A DNA stretch of 64,000 nt from Theropithecus gelada (GCF_003255815.1 NC_037670.1:67727742-67791741), one strand, 5' to 3'; shown: positions 1-11,340, counted from the stretch's first letter. Translations and numbers: made by a program. The notes: generated by a model not told the origin, from the letters alone.

Positions 1-226
1 GCAAATCCAAGGAAGAGGCTAAGGAATTTCCCAGGATACTGGAAGACAGAAGTCCCAGGAAGGCAGTTTTCAGAAGGCCTAGAGAGCAGCCACTCTACAC
101 GGGAGCTGGAAGGCAGAGACCTCCAGATGAGACGCCTCCATGACTGGCAATATCTGCCACAAAACCTTCTGTGTTTTGAACGTACTGAGGAGAGATTTTT
201 CAGTTCAAGAGGAATTAGTGCTAGTG
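1..226. other. single-copy sequence, nothing recognised
   Basis: No repeat family, convincing open frame or low-complexity tract is visible. The next element begins abruptly with TGATGG at 227. Confidence 0.5.
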
Positions 227-639
227 TGATGGTTAATTTCATGTGTCAAATTGGCCAGGCCACAGTGCCCAGATATGTGGTCAAACATTATGCAGATGTT
301 TCTGTGAGGGTGTCTTTGGATGCAATTAACATTAAATCTGCAGACTTTGGCCAAAGCAGATTGACATCTCATGGGAGTGGGCCTCATCCAACCAGCTGAA
401 GGCCTAAAGAGAACAAAAGACTGACCTCCCTCGAGCAAGAGGGAGTTCAGCAGCAGATGGTTTTTGGACTTGAACTGTAGCGTGCACTCTTCCCTGGGTC
501 CCCACCCTGCCGGCCTCCTCCATCAGATTTTGGATGCATCAACCCTCCACAATGATGTGAGCCAATTATTTAAAATAAATCCCCTCTATATGTACACATG
601 CTGTTGATTCTGTTTCTCTGGAAAACCCTGACTAATGCA
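227..639 (+). mobile_element. solo LTR, ERVL (MLT2-type)
   Basis: The element starts TGATGGTTAATTT and ends CTGACTAATGCA, so it has the TG...CA ends of an LTR. An AATAAA polyadenylation signal (about 573) lies some 65 bases before its 3' end. It matches in order two other copies in this window, at 16500-16960 and antisense at 4564-5221. The 16500 copy is followed by ERVL internal sequence, which is why I place the family in ERVL. Here no internal sequence follows, so it is a solo LTR. The flanking 5-mers (TAGTG and GATTG) do not match, so the target duplication has decayed or my ends are off. The MLT2 name is from memory. Confidence 0.7.
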
Positions 640-770
640 GATTGCATTAGCTTTCCAGACTGCAATATGTTTGCTCACCAACAACCACCAGACTGCTATG
701 CCACAATCACACATTAATCACTTCAGTTATGGCACCTTCCTGCTTCAAGGAACTAACTTTTGTGAAGGTG

Positions 771-1196
771 AAGCTAAGCTGCTGTAACAAAAAGACCCCA
801 AGATGCAGAACCTCAAAGAGTGAAAAAATGCATTTCTCTCTCATATAACAGGTCAAGTTGAGCATTCCAGGTTGGCAGGATGGAAACAGTAGTGACATAG
901 CTTCCCCTGAGCTGTGTTCTGCTGCCAAGGCCTTCATCATTGCCAAAACAAGGTCTGGGCCACATCTAGCATGTTGCCAGTGGGAAGTTAGAGCAGAGAC
1001 TAAATAAATCATGCCACTACGAACACCTTGGCTTGGAAGTGTCCCTCATCACTTCTGCTCACATTTCACTGGAAAAGAGTTTGTTACACAGTCACATTTA
1101 CCTGCAAGAAAGGCTAGGAAATGTAGTCAAGCCATATGCCCAGAAGAAGAGGACAGATGTGGTTGGTACATATTTAACAGTCTCTGCTCTGAGTAA
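771..1196. repeat. ancient interspersed repeat, LTR-like
   Basis: The block opens with GCTGCTGTAACAAAAAGACC. It later has a CACTTCTGCTCACATTTCACTGG-like stretch, a GCTAGGAAATGTAGTC motif near 1112, and ends in CAGTCTCTGCTCTGA. I recognise this order as a widespread old mammalian repeat, but I cannot name the family or its sense strand with confidence. The flanks at 640-770 and 1197-1338 show nothing recognisable. Confidence 0.4.
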
Positions 1197-1338
1197 CCAG
1201 GAATCTGTGTAAACACAATAGCAAGGGAATTACTGACTTCTGGAAATGAAAACTTGTACAAAAACAAAAATATAATTACAGTACTCTACATGTCAGAGCT
1301 GCAAACAATGTTTGCCTACTAGAAAATATAATCACTAG

Positions 1339-1713
1339 TGTATTAGCCTGTTTTCACACTGCTATAAAGAAATATCAAAGACTGGGTAATTTAGAAAGGA
1401 AAGAAGTTTAATTGGCTCACAGTTCTGCATGGCTGGGGAGACCTCAGGAAACTTACAATTGTGGTGGAAGGCAAAGAGGAAGCAAGGACCTTCTTCACAA
1501 GGTGGCAGGAGAGAGAAGAGTGAGCAAAGGAAGAACTTGCCAAACACTTATGAAACCATCAGCTTTCGTGAGAACTCACTCACTATCATGAGAACAGCAG
1601 CGGGGGAAACTGCCCCCATGATCCAGTCACTTCCCACCAGGTTCTTCCCTCAACAACTGGGGATTACAATTCAAGATGAGATTTGGGTGGGGACACAAAG
1701 CCTAACCGTATCA
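1339..1713 (-). mobile_element. solo LTR, ERVL-MaLR (MSTA/MSTB type)
   Basis: Read on the minus strand this is a complete MaLR LTR. It begins TGATACGGTTAGGC, has the GTCCCCACCCAAATCTCATC block, then the GAGTGAGTTCTCACGA segment that marks MST rather than THE1, and ends AACAGGCTAATACA. A perfect 5-bp target duplication, ACTAG, flanks it at 1334-1338 and 1714-1718, which fixes both ends. No internal sequence is present, so it arose by LTR-LTR recombination. Confidence 0.9.
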
Positions 1714-2079
1714 ACTAGCTATTATTCTAAATTCTGTGATAAAACTGTATCAGCATTGTGGGACCAGGGAAGTATGAGTTATGCATGTGAAGTTATGCAA
1801 GAGACCTAAATCTTCACCTCCACCACAGAGATAGCAGATAACATCCAACCTAGGAAACCAAACACTGCAAAAGAAATTTATTGTTTAGGAATAGGGAGAT
1901 AAAGGACAGGTAAGTCCTCAAAAAGTTGAAAGTGATTGCCACGGAGGAATAAGAATTTGGAATGGGTACGGATAAGGCAGATGACTGCTGGTTTTAGTTA
2001 AAGTCTACAGTATTTGACCTTTCAAAACATGTACATGTATTACTTTGATGAAATATAAAATATAATTTAAAGAACTTAA
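1714..2079. other. single-copy sequence, nothing recognised
   Basis: AT-rich, without a repeat signature or usable reading frame. Confidence 0.45.
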
Positions 2080-2230
2080 GCCAGGTGCAGTGGCTCATGC
2101 CTGTAGTCCCAGATACTCAGGAGGCTGAGGTGGGAGGATCACTTGAGCCCAGGAGTTTGAGTCCAGCCTGGGCAACACAGCGAGACCCTGTCTCTTAAAG
2201 AAAAAAAAAAGAAAGAAAAAAAAAGAAAAG
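2080..2230 (+). mobile_element. Alu monomer (FLAM type)
   Basis: A single left Alu monomer: GCCAGGTGCAGTGGCTCATG, the GAGGCTGAGGTGGGAGGATC box, GAGACCCTGTCTC, then an A-rich tail with G interruptions. There is no right monomer, and the J-like CACTTGAGCCCAGGAG segment makes it an old free-monomer type rather than a truncated AluS. Confidence 0.85.
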
Positions 2231-2627
2231 ATGATATAAAAATGGTAAGGAGAAGGATTGGAAGGAGAGCCTCCAGCTGGGTCATGTGCCCAGCTGGGCT
2301 AACCAGCTGTGACCAGGCAGCCAGTAGGGTCAAGAAGGAATATGGCGGCTTCTGTAAGAAAGACAGGGGAGCAAAGCAGGAAGCAGGATGCTTCCCAAAC
2401 AGACAGGGCCAGTCTCGAAACTGGGGAGGTTCTTTGGGTAGGCAAAAATAACGTGTCCACTGCTGGCCCAGCTTTGGATCGATCTCTATTTGATACAAAT
2501 CCATTCAGAAAAACTTCACTGAGCATCACTTTAGCCCCCAGGTCAGTTCTAAAGTTGTGGATACAAAAACGAATCTGACACAGGCCCTGCCCTGCTCGTA
2601 ATAACAAAATCCACGAAAAGTGCTTTC
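2231..2627. other. single-copy sequence
   Basis: No known repeat recognised. An ATATGGCGGC stretch near 2340 resembles a YY1 core, but one site in isolation is weak evidence of regulation. Confidence 0.4.
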
Positions 2628-2805
2628 ATCCTGTGCCAGGCTCCACTCACGTCTGCAGGTATTAAATCGCTTAATCCAAAAAGCAATCCTCCTGGGTGAG
2701 CACTAGCATTAACCCACTTACAATGAAGGAACTGGGGTTAACCAACCTCCCCAGCATCCCTGGTCAAGGAAGCTGAAAGGCAGACCCAGGCAGCCTCTGA
2801 CCCCA
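2628..2805 (-). repeat. MIR SINE
   Basis: Antisense MIR order: TGTGCCAGGCTCC, ATTAAATCGCTTAATCC, AATGAAGGAACTGGGG, then GGCAGACCCAGGCAGCCTCTGACCCC. These correspond to the GTGCCAGGCACT, ATTTAATCCTCAC, GATGAGGAAACTGAGG and final blocks of the family. Confidence 0.75.
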
Positions 2806-2829
2806 CACAACAATGATGAGAATACATAT

Positions 2830-3000
2830 CTCTTATTATTTCCCAGGTGTCGGACTCTGCTGGTATTTTATGATTTAATTCTCACAAACCTCTATGAAGA
2901 GAGCACTGCTGGTGTTTGCATCCTACCTGTGAGACTTGGAGAGAATTGTCCACCTCATGGCTGACCTTCAGTAGTGAAGGTGACTTGGGTCCTTTGGGAA
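2830..3000 (-). repeat. MIR SINE (diverged)
   Basis: A second antisense MIR right behind the first: CTCTTATTATTTCCCAGGTGTC, ATGATTTAATTCTCACAA, then a decayed middle and tail. It is less conserved than its neighbour, so its ends are approximate. 3001-3264 shows nothing recognisable. Confidence 0.55.
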
Positions 3001-3264
3001 CTCTCACCTATCCCATCCCAGTTCCTATGGACCCCAACTTCCAATCCTGGGCATGCCCCGGACTCTGTAGAGGCCAGACAGTGGTTCAGCACTGAAGCAT
3101 TCAGAATTCAACTCTCCTCTGCCCTCTGCACTTAACACCAGGGCCTTCTAAGGCAAAGGTTTCGAATCCTGAACAGGGGTTGCCACTATCTACGGGTCAG
3201 GCTGTATTTTAAGGCACCACAGAGGTGGCAGCTTCACGGCATGCTTTCTTTTCATTTGTTTTTC

Positions 3265-3578
3265 CTGCTTTCCTTTTGCACTGGCCTCCAGGAATGTTCT
3301 GTCCCAGGTCTCTACGTGGTCCCTGCCCAAAACACAGGCTCACCCAACACCCACCCTTCCCTATTTGTTTCCCCTATGGCTTCTCCCCAGCTGGCACACA
3401 GTTCGGCTCACTTACGATGTTTACCGTCTTTTCCTACCCCAGGATGTAAACTCAACGGGGCAAAGTATTTTGTCTGCTTTGTTTACTGATTTATCTTTAG
3501 CACCTAATAGAATGTCTCACAATGCTAAGTACTCGAAAATGTTTGAATCAATGAATGGAAAAAAGAATGAATAAATGT
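3265..3578 (+). mobile_element. L2 LINE, 3' end
   Basis: Sense L2 tail. CCTTTTGCACTGGCCTCCAGG corresponds to the L2 CTTTGCACTTGCTGTTCC box, followed by GGATGTAAACTCAACGGGG, the TTTGTCTGCTTTGTTTACTG box, and the TGAATCAATGAATGG terminal repeat. Only this terminal ~310 bases survive. Confidence 0.8.
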
Positions 3579-3690
3579 CTTCCAACATGCTCCCTCTTGC
3601 CCAAGGGTTGCCCCAGAGGCCCTCAGGGCAGTAAATCATCTAAGTTTTTATATTCCTGAAAACATTTTAATTTTGCTGTCATACATAAAT

Positions 3691-3807
3691 AAAAATTTAG
3701 CCAGGTGTGGTGGCATACGCCTGTGCTCTCAGCTTCTTGGGAGGCTGAGGCAGGGAAATCACTCAAGCCCAGGAGTTTGAGACCAGCCTGGGCAACATAG
3801 TGAAAAT
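3691..3807 (+). mobile_element. Alu fragment
   Basis: AAAAATTTAGCCAGGTGTGGTGGC through GAGACCAGCCTGGGCAACATAGTGA, about 115 bases of an old monomer. There is no typical A-tail. It passes directly into an AATAATAGTGATAATAAT stretch. Confidence 0.7.
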
Positions 3808-4563
3808 AATAGTGATAATAATTTTCTAAGTTATAAATGAAAATTTATCTGATATAAAATTATAGGTTCAAAGTTCATTTCCATCAACATTTGAAGAAAA
3901 CACTCCTTCAGCTTTGTTGTTGGGAAGTATAATGTTGGGAGGAATCTCTTGTTCCTCTAAAGGTGGAAGATGTTTTTCACTAGAGGCTTCTAGAGCCTTC
4001 TCCTCGATTCCATGGTCTCCCATCTCAGTGAGATGTGTGCACGTGGTGTTTTCTTATGTATCGCCCCTGAAACTCTGCGGTTTTTTCAGGAGGAGGCTCA
4101 GTGTCTCTTGACAGATTCTAGTGTATTGTTATTACTCATCATTTCTTTGAGTATTATTCCTCATCAGTCTTTCTCACATCTCCTCCTGGGTAGACATTGG
4201 CACCCTCTAGTTGAATCTTTCATTTGTCTTAATGTTTTGCTGTGAGTTTGGGGGTTTGGTTGGCCAGAGTCCACTCCTGCTCTCAACTCTGCCCCTGCCC
4301 CTGGGGCATCACAGAGTCTGTTCCTTCCCAAATTTCCTGGCCCTGTTTTCCTTCAGAGCAGCCACCTGCCACTCAGACACTTTGCCCACTCAAGAGTTGG
4401 CCAGCCCATATGTACTTGCTCCTACCACAGGTATATACTGCCCCTCAATCCTCAAAAGGGCTGGGGGCCAGTTTTGGGACCTAACTAAGCAAACAATAAG
4501 CTGCAATACTGTTCACAGTGACTCCCTAGGAGCAGACACTGTCAACATGAGAAGAACGGCCTC
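3808..4563. other. single-copy sequence
   Basis: No known repeat recognised. Frames at 4012-4245 and 4211-4645 are open but composition-driven. The second one runs into the neighbouring LTR and its microsatellite, so neither is supported as coding. Confidence 0.4.
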
Positions 4564-4651
4564 TGTGTTAGGGGTCTCCAGAGATATAGAACCAACAGGA
4601 TGGATAGATGGATGGATGGATAGACAGACAGACAGAAATACATAGATAGAT

Positions 4652-4685
<34 letters not shown>

Positions 4686-5221
4686 ATAGATATAGATAGA
4701 TGGTGATAGATAATAGATGATAGATAATAGAGACAGATTAATAGATAGATAAATAGATACATGATAGAGACAGATGATAGATAGATAAATAGATACATGA
4801 TAGAGACAGATGATAGAGAGATAGATAGATAATTGGCTCATGTGATTATGGTGGCTGAGAAGTTCTAAGCTTTGCGGGTTGGGGCAGTCCGGAGACCCAG
4901 AGAAGCCAGTGATGTAAGCTCCAGTCTGAAAGTCAGTAGGCTTGAGAATCGGGAAGAGTTGATGTTTCTGTTCAAGTCTGAAGGCAGAAAGAAGCCGACC
5001 TTTCGGTTTGAAGGCCATCACGCAGGAAGAATTCTCTTGCTCCAGGTAGAAGCCACCATTTTGTTCCATTCAGGCCTCCATTCACATTAGGGAGGGAATC
5101 TGCTGCCTGCAGTCCACCAGTGTCAACTTGAATCACATCTAAAACACTCAACCTAATCATAGACCAAATGTCTGGGCACTCGATGGCCTGGTCAAGTTGA
5201 CACATACAAGTCACCACCACA
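4564..5221 (-). mobile_element. solo ERVL LTR (MLT2-type) with an expanded GATA tract
   Basis: Read on the minus strand it begins TGTGGTGGTGACTTG and TGTGTCAACTTGACC. It contains the TCCCTCCCTAATGTGAATGG block and GAGCCAATT, and ends in CTAACACA after a TTGGTTCTATATCTCTGG segment. This is the same family as the LTRs at 227 and 16500. A GATA microsatellite replaces the AATAAA-side region. The flanking 5-mers GCCTC (4559-4563) and GCCCC (5222-5226) differ at one base, consistent with an aged target duplication. Confidence 0.7.
4600..4838. repeat. imperfect (GATA)n microsatellite
   Basis: About 240 bases of GATA/GATG/GACA units with interruptions. The longest clean GATA run is around 4650-4684, followed by two ~48-base repeats of a GATAAATAGATACATGATAGAGACA-like block. 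It lies inside the antisense ERVL LTR. The interruptions suggest a long-lived, moderately mutable array. Confidence 0.95.
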
Positions 5222-7399
5222 GCCCCCAAGGGAGATGTGTACTGGATGTGTGGAGGCCAGAGAAATTCAGTCTGGAGGGTGACGTCCTGAGCTGCGCAGG
5301 CTCCATATTCTCTCTTCCAGGAGACACTCCTGAGGAGAGGCTTCAATCAGCCACTTCCTAGACAAGTGACAGAGGCAGTGCGAGTCCCAGACACCATGTC
5401 ATGTCAGTGATGGGGAACAGGTATGGGTCTGTGTTCCTGGAGAAAAGGACTTCAGGGAGCCCTGACAGACAGCCCTGGGAGACAGGCATGGCCATGGAGG
5501 GTGGATGACCAAGATGTCAGAGTCCAGCTCAGGATTTCAAATACCCAGCCCTGGAACTGGGACCACTTCTCAGCAGCGGAGGAGTCTAGTGCCCCAAGTC
5601 AGTTATTAACCAGGATAACTACTTCTTTCTCATCAAAGTTCATTTTCTAGCCCTTCAATGACACCAATGGATGCTAAAATGATGTGGTGATACTGTGACT
5701 TTTTTTCTCTGCTTCCAATCTAGGAACACACATTTTACTCTCAGATAATTTTTGTCAAGCTCTTGAAATTCCTTAAAAGATCAAGAACAAACAATTCCCA
5801 TTGAGAAAGCACCTGAACAGACATCAAAGACAAGCTGAGTGTCCCCCTGCAAACTCCAGGCACCAAGACGAAATCAGGAGAGACCAAAGGAGGCATAAAC
5901 TGTTACTTTCCTCAGACTAGAGGAATGGAAAATGTTTTTTATCTTAGCAGTTGATTAGAGTTGCATGGTCAGAAAAACAGTGGCTGCAGTGAAATCACTA
6001 CTTGATATTAGTGGCCTTGGAAGAAGCGGGATGGAGTCCTAAGGCAGCAGCACCTTTCTGGTAGGGAAACAGGTACAGAGCAGATACCAGAACTGGCTCA
6101 GAGCACCCAGCCCAGTGTCATCCCCATTTGGCTGCAGACCGTGTGGGAGGAGAGCCTCCAACAGACGGTTTGCAGAAAGCAAGCACTTGACACTTGGCAA
6201 GGATATGGTGGAACAACCCTAATTGCACATTAACCATAATAGTAATGTTCTTAAAAAACAATTAGGGAAAATAATTTGCCAGTAATGCTTAAATAGCCAT
6301 AAAGTCTTCTCAGTAATTTCATTGCTAGATGGTTTGCATAAATCAATAGTCCTCCCCAAAGGGAAAGGCTGAATCCATGAAGATACATGTATGTTGCTGA
6401 TAGCCTTCACTTTCATGACAATGCGCTGTAGTGAAACGTCCAGTGAGGACGCGGCGACATCATGATATGTCAACACGAAGGGACCTGGCACAGCCCTCCA
6501 GAGGGACAATTATGATGACTGCTTAACAAAATTTTGTTTAAAAAGCTGATAAGTGACAAACAGAAGTAAAAAATTACAACCACGCTATATTTAGATGTAC
6601 ACGAACGGTTGATTTGTTAGGATAGTGGGATTCTGGATTTTTTTTAACAGATTTAATCTGTTATTGTTGTAACAATACAGTTACATAAAATGTTCTGCAA
6701 ACAGCATGTTAAATTTTCAGTGTCTACTAACGTAGATAAATCCACTTCAGAAATGAGGGAGCCCCACTCTTCTGACCAGGTGAGAAATAAACTGCTCACG
6801 CAACTACTCGAGGTCCTCAGAGCCACCCTTGGCCACCCACTCAAGGATGGGCCTCTGAATTTCCAGATCCTTCTCTCGGAGCTGTCCAGCCTCTTCCCCA
6901 CGCCCTGCCTGTTGTCATCTGTGGCACACTTCATCCAAGCTTAGGTTTGATCTTGATCCCCAGGGAAGGGATGCAGGGAATTTACCTAAAATTACCCAAA
7001 ACACAAACTCATGCCTTCATTTTCTCACAGGCGTTGTGCAAGTCTTCCCCGTGTGGGGTTTCCGACTGGATGGGGGAACGAAAGAGAGAGACAGAGACAG
7101 AGCTCTTTACCCAGAGAATTGAGAACATGTTGGAGGGAAGCTCTGGACCCAGGGAATCAGCTTCAGATCCCAGCTGCGCTAGGTACTGCCCCTAAGATAG
7201 AGGTAACATTCCCTCAAATGCCCACCCTAGATTCTGCAGGAAGACAGAAGCCTTCGCAAGATTCCTCCGAATCCTAGGGATTTACATCTCCCCTGGACTC
7301 CAAGTTCTCCTGGTTCTAGCTCCAAATTTCTGAATTTCCAACTCATCACATCTGTGTGACTTTTCTTTCACTTCTTTTCTGTTCCCTATGTCTGGGTGA
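5222..7399. other. single-copy block
   Basis: About 2.2 kb in which I recognise no interspersed repeat. The AT-rich stretch 6221-6560 carries several TAAT/ATTA cores and a TTTGCATAAA octamer-like site, and is treated as a candidate regulatory element in the findings. No open frame here looks coding. Confidence 0.5.
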
Positions 7400-8720
7400 C
7401 AAAAGAGTCTATAAGACATGCAAAAATGCCTTCTTTCATGCAGCCTACACTCTGATAAGTAGAGGCAGAAAACAAACAAAATAACCAAAATCTAGAGTAT
7501 GTGAGATGGTGTTACAGGTTAAATTGCGCTCCCTCAAAATTCAGATGTGGAAGTCCTAATACTCAGGACCTCAGAATGCAACTTTATTTGGAGATAGAGT
7601 CTGGACAGAGGTAACTAGTTACAATGAAGCCATCAGGGTGAGCCCTAATGCAGTATGACTGGCATCATTATAAGAGGAAATCTGGACACACAGGTATACG
7701 TACAGGAAAGATGGGTGAAGACACAAAGAAGACGGCCATCTCCAAGCCAAAGAAAGGGGCCTGCAGCTCATCCCTCCCTCTCAACCCTCAGAGGAACCAA
7801 TCCTGCAACACCCTGATGTCAGACTTCTGGCCTCCAAACTGTGAGACAATAAACCTCTGTTGCCGAAGACACCCAGTTTGTGGCCCTTGGTTACAGCAGC
7901 CCTAGGAATCTACTGCAGGGGGTGATGAGTGCAGTAGAGAAAACAGGGGAACATGGAGGAGAGAACAGGGTGGGGAGAGGAGGCTGGACTTCCTCACCAG
8001 GGAAAATCCAACCACAAAGGTGACCTTTGAGCAAAGACTGAAAGAGAAGAGGGGACAGGCCAGGTGACCAAACACTGAAACAATTGCTCCTGGATGTCTG
8101 GATAGTGCACTTTGAACAGATGAAGGTGATAAGGTTAGAGAAGTAACAGGGTCCCTGTAGGGTCTGGAAAGGACCTTGGCCTTTGCTCTGAGTAATAGGG
8201 GACCCATGGCAGGGTTTTGAGAATAATGACACGTGAAAGGATCACTTTAGTGTCTACATTGACTGTTGAGGCAGAGGCTGGAAATAATTTCCGAGGACAT
8301 TGCCAGTAAGAGCCAGTGGTGGCTTAGTCGGGTGGCAGCAGGGAAGTGGTCAGATTCTGGATATGCGCTAAGGCTGAGTGCCCCGCATTTGCTCATAGAC
8401 TGGGCATGGATGTGAGCATAACAGGGGAACCACGGTGGATACCACGGCTTCTTTCTTACCTGGAAAAATAGGGCTACCATTTGTAAAGTTGGAGAGACAG
8501 TCAGGAGCAACTGTAGGGAGTGATAAGACCTGGAACTCAGTTTGGGACAAGCTGAGATGTGGAGCACTGTTTGAAGTCCAAGTTGAGATGCCTCATAGGA
8601 AATTGAGTGTACAAGTCCATGGTTCCACGGAGAAATACAGACTGGGGATTTAAAAAATTGGAGATTATAGCATATAAATGGATTTCAAACCAAGAAACTA
8701 GAGGAGATTACCAAAAGGGC
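7400..8720 (-). mobile_element. L2 LINE, part of ORF2 and 3' region, interrupted
   Basis: On the minus strand the order follows L2: GCATATA...GATTAC, ATATCCAGAATCTGACCACTTC, AAAGTGATCCTTTCA, CAAAACCCTGCCATGGGTCCC, CCAAGGTCCTTTCCAG, and TCTTTGCTCAAAGGTCACC. This covers the end of the reverse-transcriptase ORF and the start of the 3' part. The MLT1 at 7510-7917 splits it, and L2-like sequence resumes on the far side (7400-7509, with TTGTTTTGTTTGTTTTCTGC antisense). Many stops and indels show the ORF is dead. Confidence 0.75.
7510..7917 (+). mobile_element. solo LTR, ERVL-MaLR (MLT1D-like)
   Basis: TGTTACAGGTTAAATTG start, a CTTTATTTGGAGATAG block, ATGACTGGCATCATTATAAG, GTGAGACAATAAACCTCTGTTG, and an end in AGCAGCCCTAGGAATC...TGCA. 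TG...CA ends and the AATAAA signal are present. It inserted into the older L2, giving a relative age order (L2, then MLT1). Confidence 0.85.
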
Positions 8721-8854
8721 GATACCTTGAAGCTCATTCTTCTTGAAACTTTCTTTCCTTCAAAATACCATTTGCACAGAGCAATGATAAGCAATAAGTA
8801 CACTTTTATTAAAGACGAAGAACATGCGACCAAGGCAAGAAACTATATGAAAAC

Positions 8855-8972
8855 ATGCTCCTCAAACTGCAGCCTGTGGACCAGCAGCTGCAGGATTACA
8901 AGGAGCTTCTCAAAAATGTGGAGCCTTGGGCTATTCAGAAGCAGACGTTAAAGTTTGAGAAGCACAACTATA
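8855..8972 (-). mobile_element. hAT-Charlie-type MITE, internally deleted
   Basis: GCTCCTCAAACTGCAGCCTG opens the element and TTAAAGTTTGAGAAGCAC closes it. These are imperfect terminal inverted repeats of the CAGTGGTTCTCAAA type. GGACCAGCAGCTGCAGGATT and CTTCTCAAAAATG match the internal order of a MER20-like family. The middle is missing. I am unsure of the family name. Confidence 0.5.
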
Positions 8973-9038
8973 GTGCACATAATTTTAGAAATAACATATT
9001 TTTGAATGGCTCTCCATCTTACACTAGATAAAAAATCT

Positions 9039-9335
9039 GGCCAGGCACAGTGGCACACACCTGTAATCCCAGCACTTTGGGAGGCCGAGGCCGGCAGATC
9101 ACCTGAGGTCAGGAGTTCAAGACCAGCCTAACCAACATGGTGAAACCCTGCCTCTACTAAAAATACAAAATTAGCCAGGCATGGTGGTGCAGGTCTGTAG
9201 TCCCAGATCCTTGAGAGGCTGAGGCAGGAGAATCGCTTGAATCCAGGAGGCGGAGGTTGCAGTGAACTGAGATTGTGCCACTGCATTCCAGCCTAGGCGA
9301 CAGAATGAAACTCCATCTCAAAAAGAAAAAAACAA
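9039..9335 (+). mobile_element. AluS, full length
   Basis: Both monomers with the AluS left-arm segment ATCACCTGAGGTCAGGAGTT, a middle TACTAAAAATACAAAATTAGCC linker, and CCATCTCAAAAAGAAAAAAAC at the tail. The Pol III A and B boxes are decayed. Confidence 0.95.
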
Positions 9336-9915
9336 ATCCAACTTGAGCAAAAACTCAAATGTAAAAAAAACCAAAATAATAAATAAATGCAAGAAAAATC
9401 TAAGAAACTATATCTACTATTTAGCGGTCATAGAGAACTTCCTAACCAAGTCTGGAAGCCAGAAGCTATAAAATAAAAGACATGTATATTTGAGTACATA
9501 AACATGAAAAACTGGTTTTCAGTTCCAGCCAAGATGGAATAGCCTCATTCCCCCAGGGTCCTCCTTCCTACAATTAAAACCCCTTACAAACAAAATGTCG
9601 GCTGTAATATACTACATATGGATGAGGTGGGAAAAAAAACAATATCAAAAGGTCACATAGCATAACATTCCATTTACAAAACATTCTCAAAGTAACTAAA
9701 CTATAGATATGGAGAGCAGATTAGCGGCGACCAAAGGATAAAAAGGAGGAGTGTGGTTAGGTGTAGGCATAAACAGATAGGGTAGCACCAGCTGTTTTGT
9801 GGTGATGGGCACTGCTGTATCTTGATTGTGGGGGTGGTTACATAAATTTACACTCATGATGAAACTACATAGAACTACTGTAGTTCTGTGTGTTTGCAGA
9901 GAACTACACATACGC

Positions 9916-9954
9916 AAACACACACATACACACACACACACCCCATGCACACAA
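9916..9954 (+). repeat. (CA)n microsatellite
   Basis: CACACACATACACACACACACA tract inside the L1M 3' UTR, just upstream of the AluS. Confidence 0.9.
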
Positions 9955-9981
9955 CTGCAGCTTTTTAAAAATGGTGAAAAC

Positions 9982-10267
9982 CTGCAGGGTGCGGTGGCTC
10001 ACGCCTGTAATCCCAGCACTTTGGGAGGCCAAGGTGGGCGGATCACTTGAAGTCAGGAGTTCAAGACCAGCCTGGTCAACATAACAAAATCCCGTCTTTA
10101 CTAAAAATATAAAAATTAGTCTGGCACAGTGGCAGGCGCCTGTAATCCCAGCTACTTGGGAGACTGAGGCAGGAGAATCACTTGAACCTGGGAGGCAGAG
10201 GTTGCAGTAAGCCAAGATCGAGCCACTGCACTCCAGTCTGGGCAGCAGAGCAAGACTCTGTCCCCCC
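9982..10267 (+). mobile_element. AluS, full length
   Basis: A complete dimer (GGTGCGGTGGCTCACGCC, ATCACTTGAAGTCAGGAG, GCCACTGCACTCCAGTCTGG). Flanking target duplications AAAAATGGTGAAAAC (9967-9981) and AAAAATGGTAAAAAC (10268-10282) differ at one base and prove retrotransposition into the L1M tail. The A-tail is nearly absent: the element ends TCTGTCCCCCC. Confidence 0.95.
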
Positions 10268-10510
10268 AAAAATGGTAAAAACTAAATAAGGTCTATAGCC
10301 TAGTTAACAGTAATGCACCCACATCAGTTTTCTGGTTGTGACAATGTACCGCTATCCATAGTTGTGCAGATGTAACATTAGTGACTTAGCTACATAAGAT
10401 ATCACAAATGTGGCAGGTAGGCGAAGGGTACACAGGATTCTGTATTTACTTTTACAATTTCCTATGAGTCTGTAACTATTTCTAACTAAAAATTTTCACA
10501 AAAGAATAAC

Positions 10511-11340
10511 AGATTTTCATATGGCAAAAGACATTATAAGCACATGATAAATCGGGAACAAATATTTGTAATGAGATGACAGAGAGTTAATATCTATAAT
10601 ATATAAGTGCTCTATCATATCGATAAGAAAAGTCAAAATGGAGAAAGGATAAGAAAAGAAATTTCCAGAGGAGCAAATCTGAACAGCTAACAACTTTGAA
10701 GGGATGCTCAAAATTACTAGGGACATTAACATTTTAAAAGAATGAAATATCACTTTATATGAATTATACTAGGAAAAATACAAAAAGTGATAACATCCAC
10801 TGAGCGGCAATCCAAGGAAGATGGTGCCCTCAGGTATTGCTGGTGGGAATGCAAGTAACACAGCCTTTTTGGAAAGCTCTACTGCTAGAGATTTTAACTT
10901 TCCAAAATGCACATATGTTTTAACATGTATCACAAGATTTTGGACTGTCCCAAAGAAATAACAGCACCAGTAGATAAAGGCATATTTATGCATGAGACAT
11001 TGAATGCAAAGTTATTCCAATGGCAAAAATCTGGAAAGAAAGTGAGCGCCCGTTAGTAGGCAGATGGCTGGATCAATCATGGTAGCACATTCCCGCTGTG
11101 GGTTACTATTCAGCCATTAAAGACTATGAATTGGCGGTACCGGGTTAGCCTATGGATTTCTACTAGGGACAGCTGAATGGGGAGAAATGCTGTAAGATAA
11201 TATACAAGTCAATAGGAAACTGGAAAGGGATATCCACAATGTTTTTGACATGAGTAACCCTGGAAGCAAAAAGCAGCAGGGAGAGAAGAAGGCAAGGAAG
11301 AAAAGAAGAAATTGTTATCTAAAAATTATTTAAAATAAGT
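10511..11340 (+). mobile_element. L1M LINE, end of ORF2 and 3' UTR (diverged)
   Basis: Sense order typical of old L1: CATATGGCAAAAGACATTATAAG, AATATTTGTAATGAGATGAC, GGTATTGCTGGTGGGAATGC, GGAAAGCTCTACTG, TTACTATTCAGCCATTAAAGAC. No frame is preserved. It begins right behind the previous L1M tail and is probably a separate copy. Confidence 0.7.

Larger units (their letters stand above)
9600..10510 (+). mobile_element. L1M LINE, 3' UTR, split by an AluS
   Basis: Sense L1M 3' UTR motifs: AGGTCACATAGCATAACATTCC, ATTAGCGGCGACCAAAGG, TATCTTGATTGTGGGGGTGG. After the AluS at 9982-10267 it continues with AACAGTAATGCACCCACATCAG, TTTTCTGGTTGTGACAATGTACC and GAAGGGTACACAGGATTC. It encodes nothing. Confidence 0.8.

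Noticed and set aside
2628..3000. tRNA gene suggested by tRNA-derived MIR heads
   Set aside because: MIRs have tRNA-like promoters; no cloverleaf or intact A/B boxes can be drawn here.
4542..5069. 175-codon minus-strand frame rich in Ile/Ser/Tyr/Leu
   Set aside because: It is a read-through of the GATA microsatellite and the surrounding ERVL LTR.
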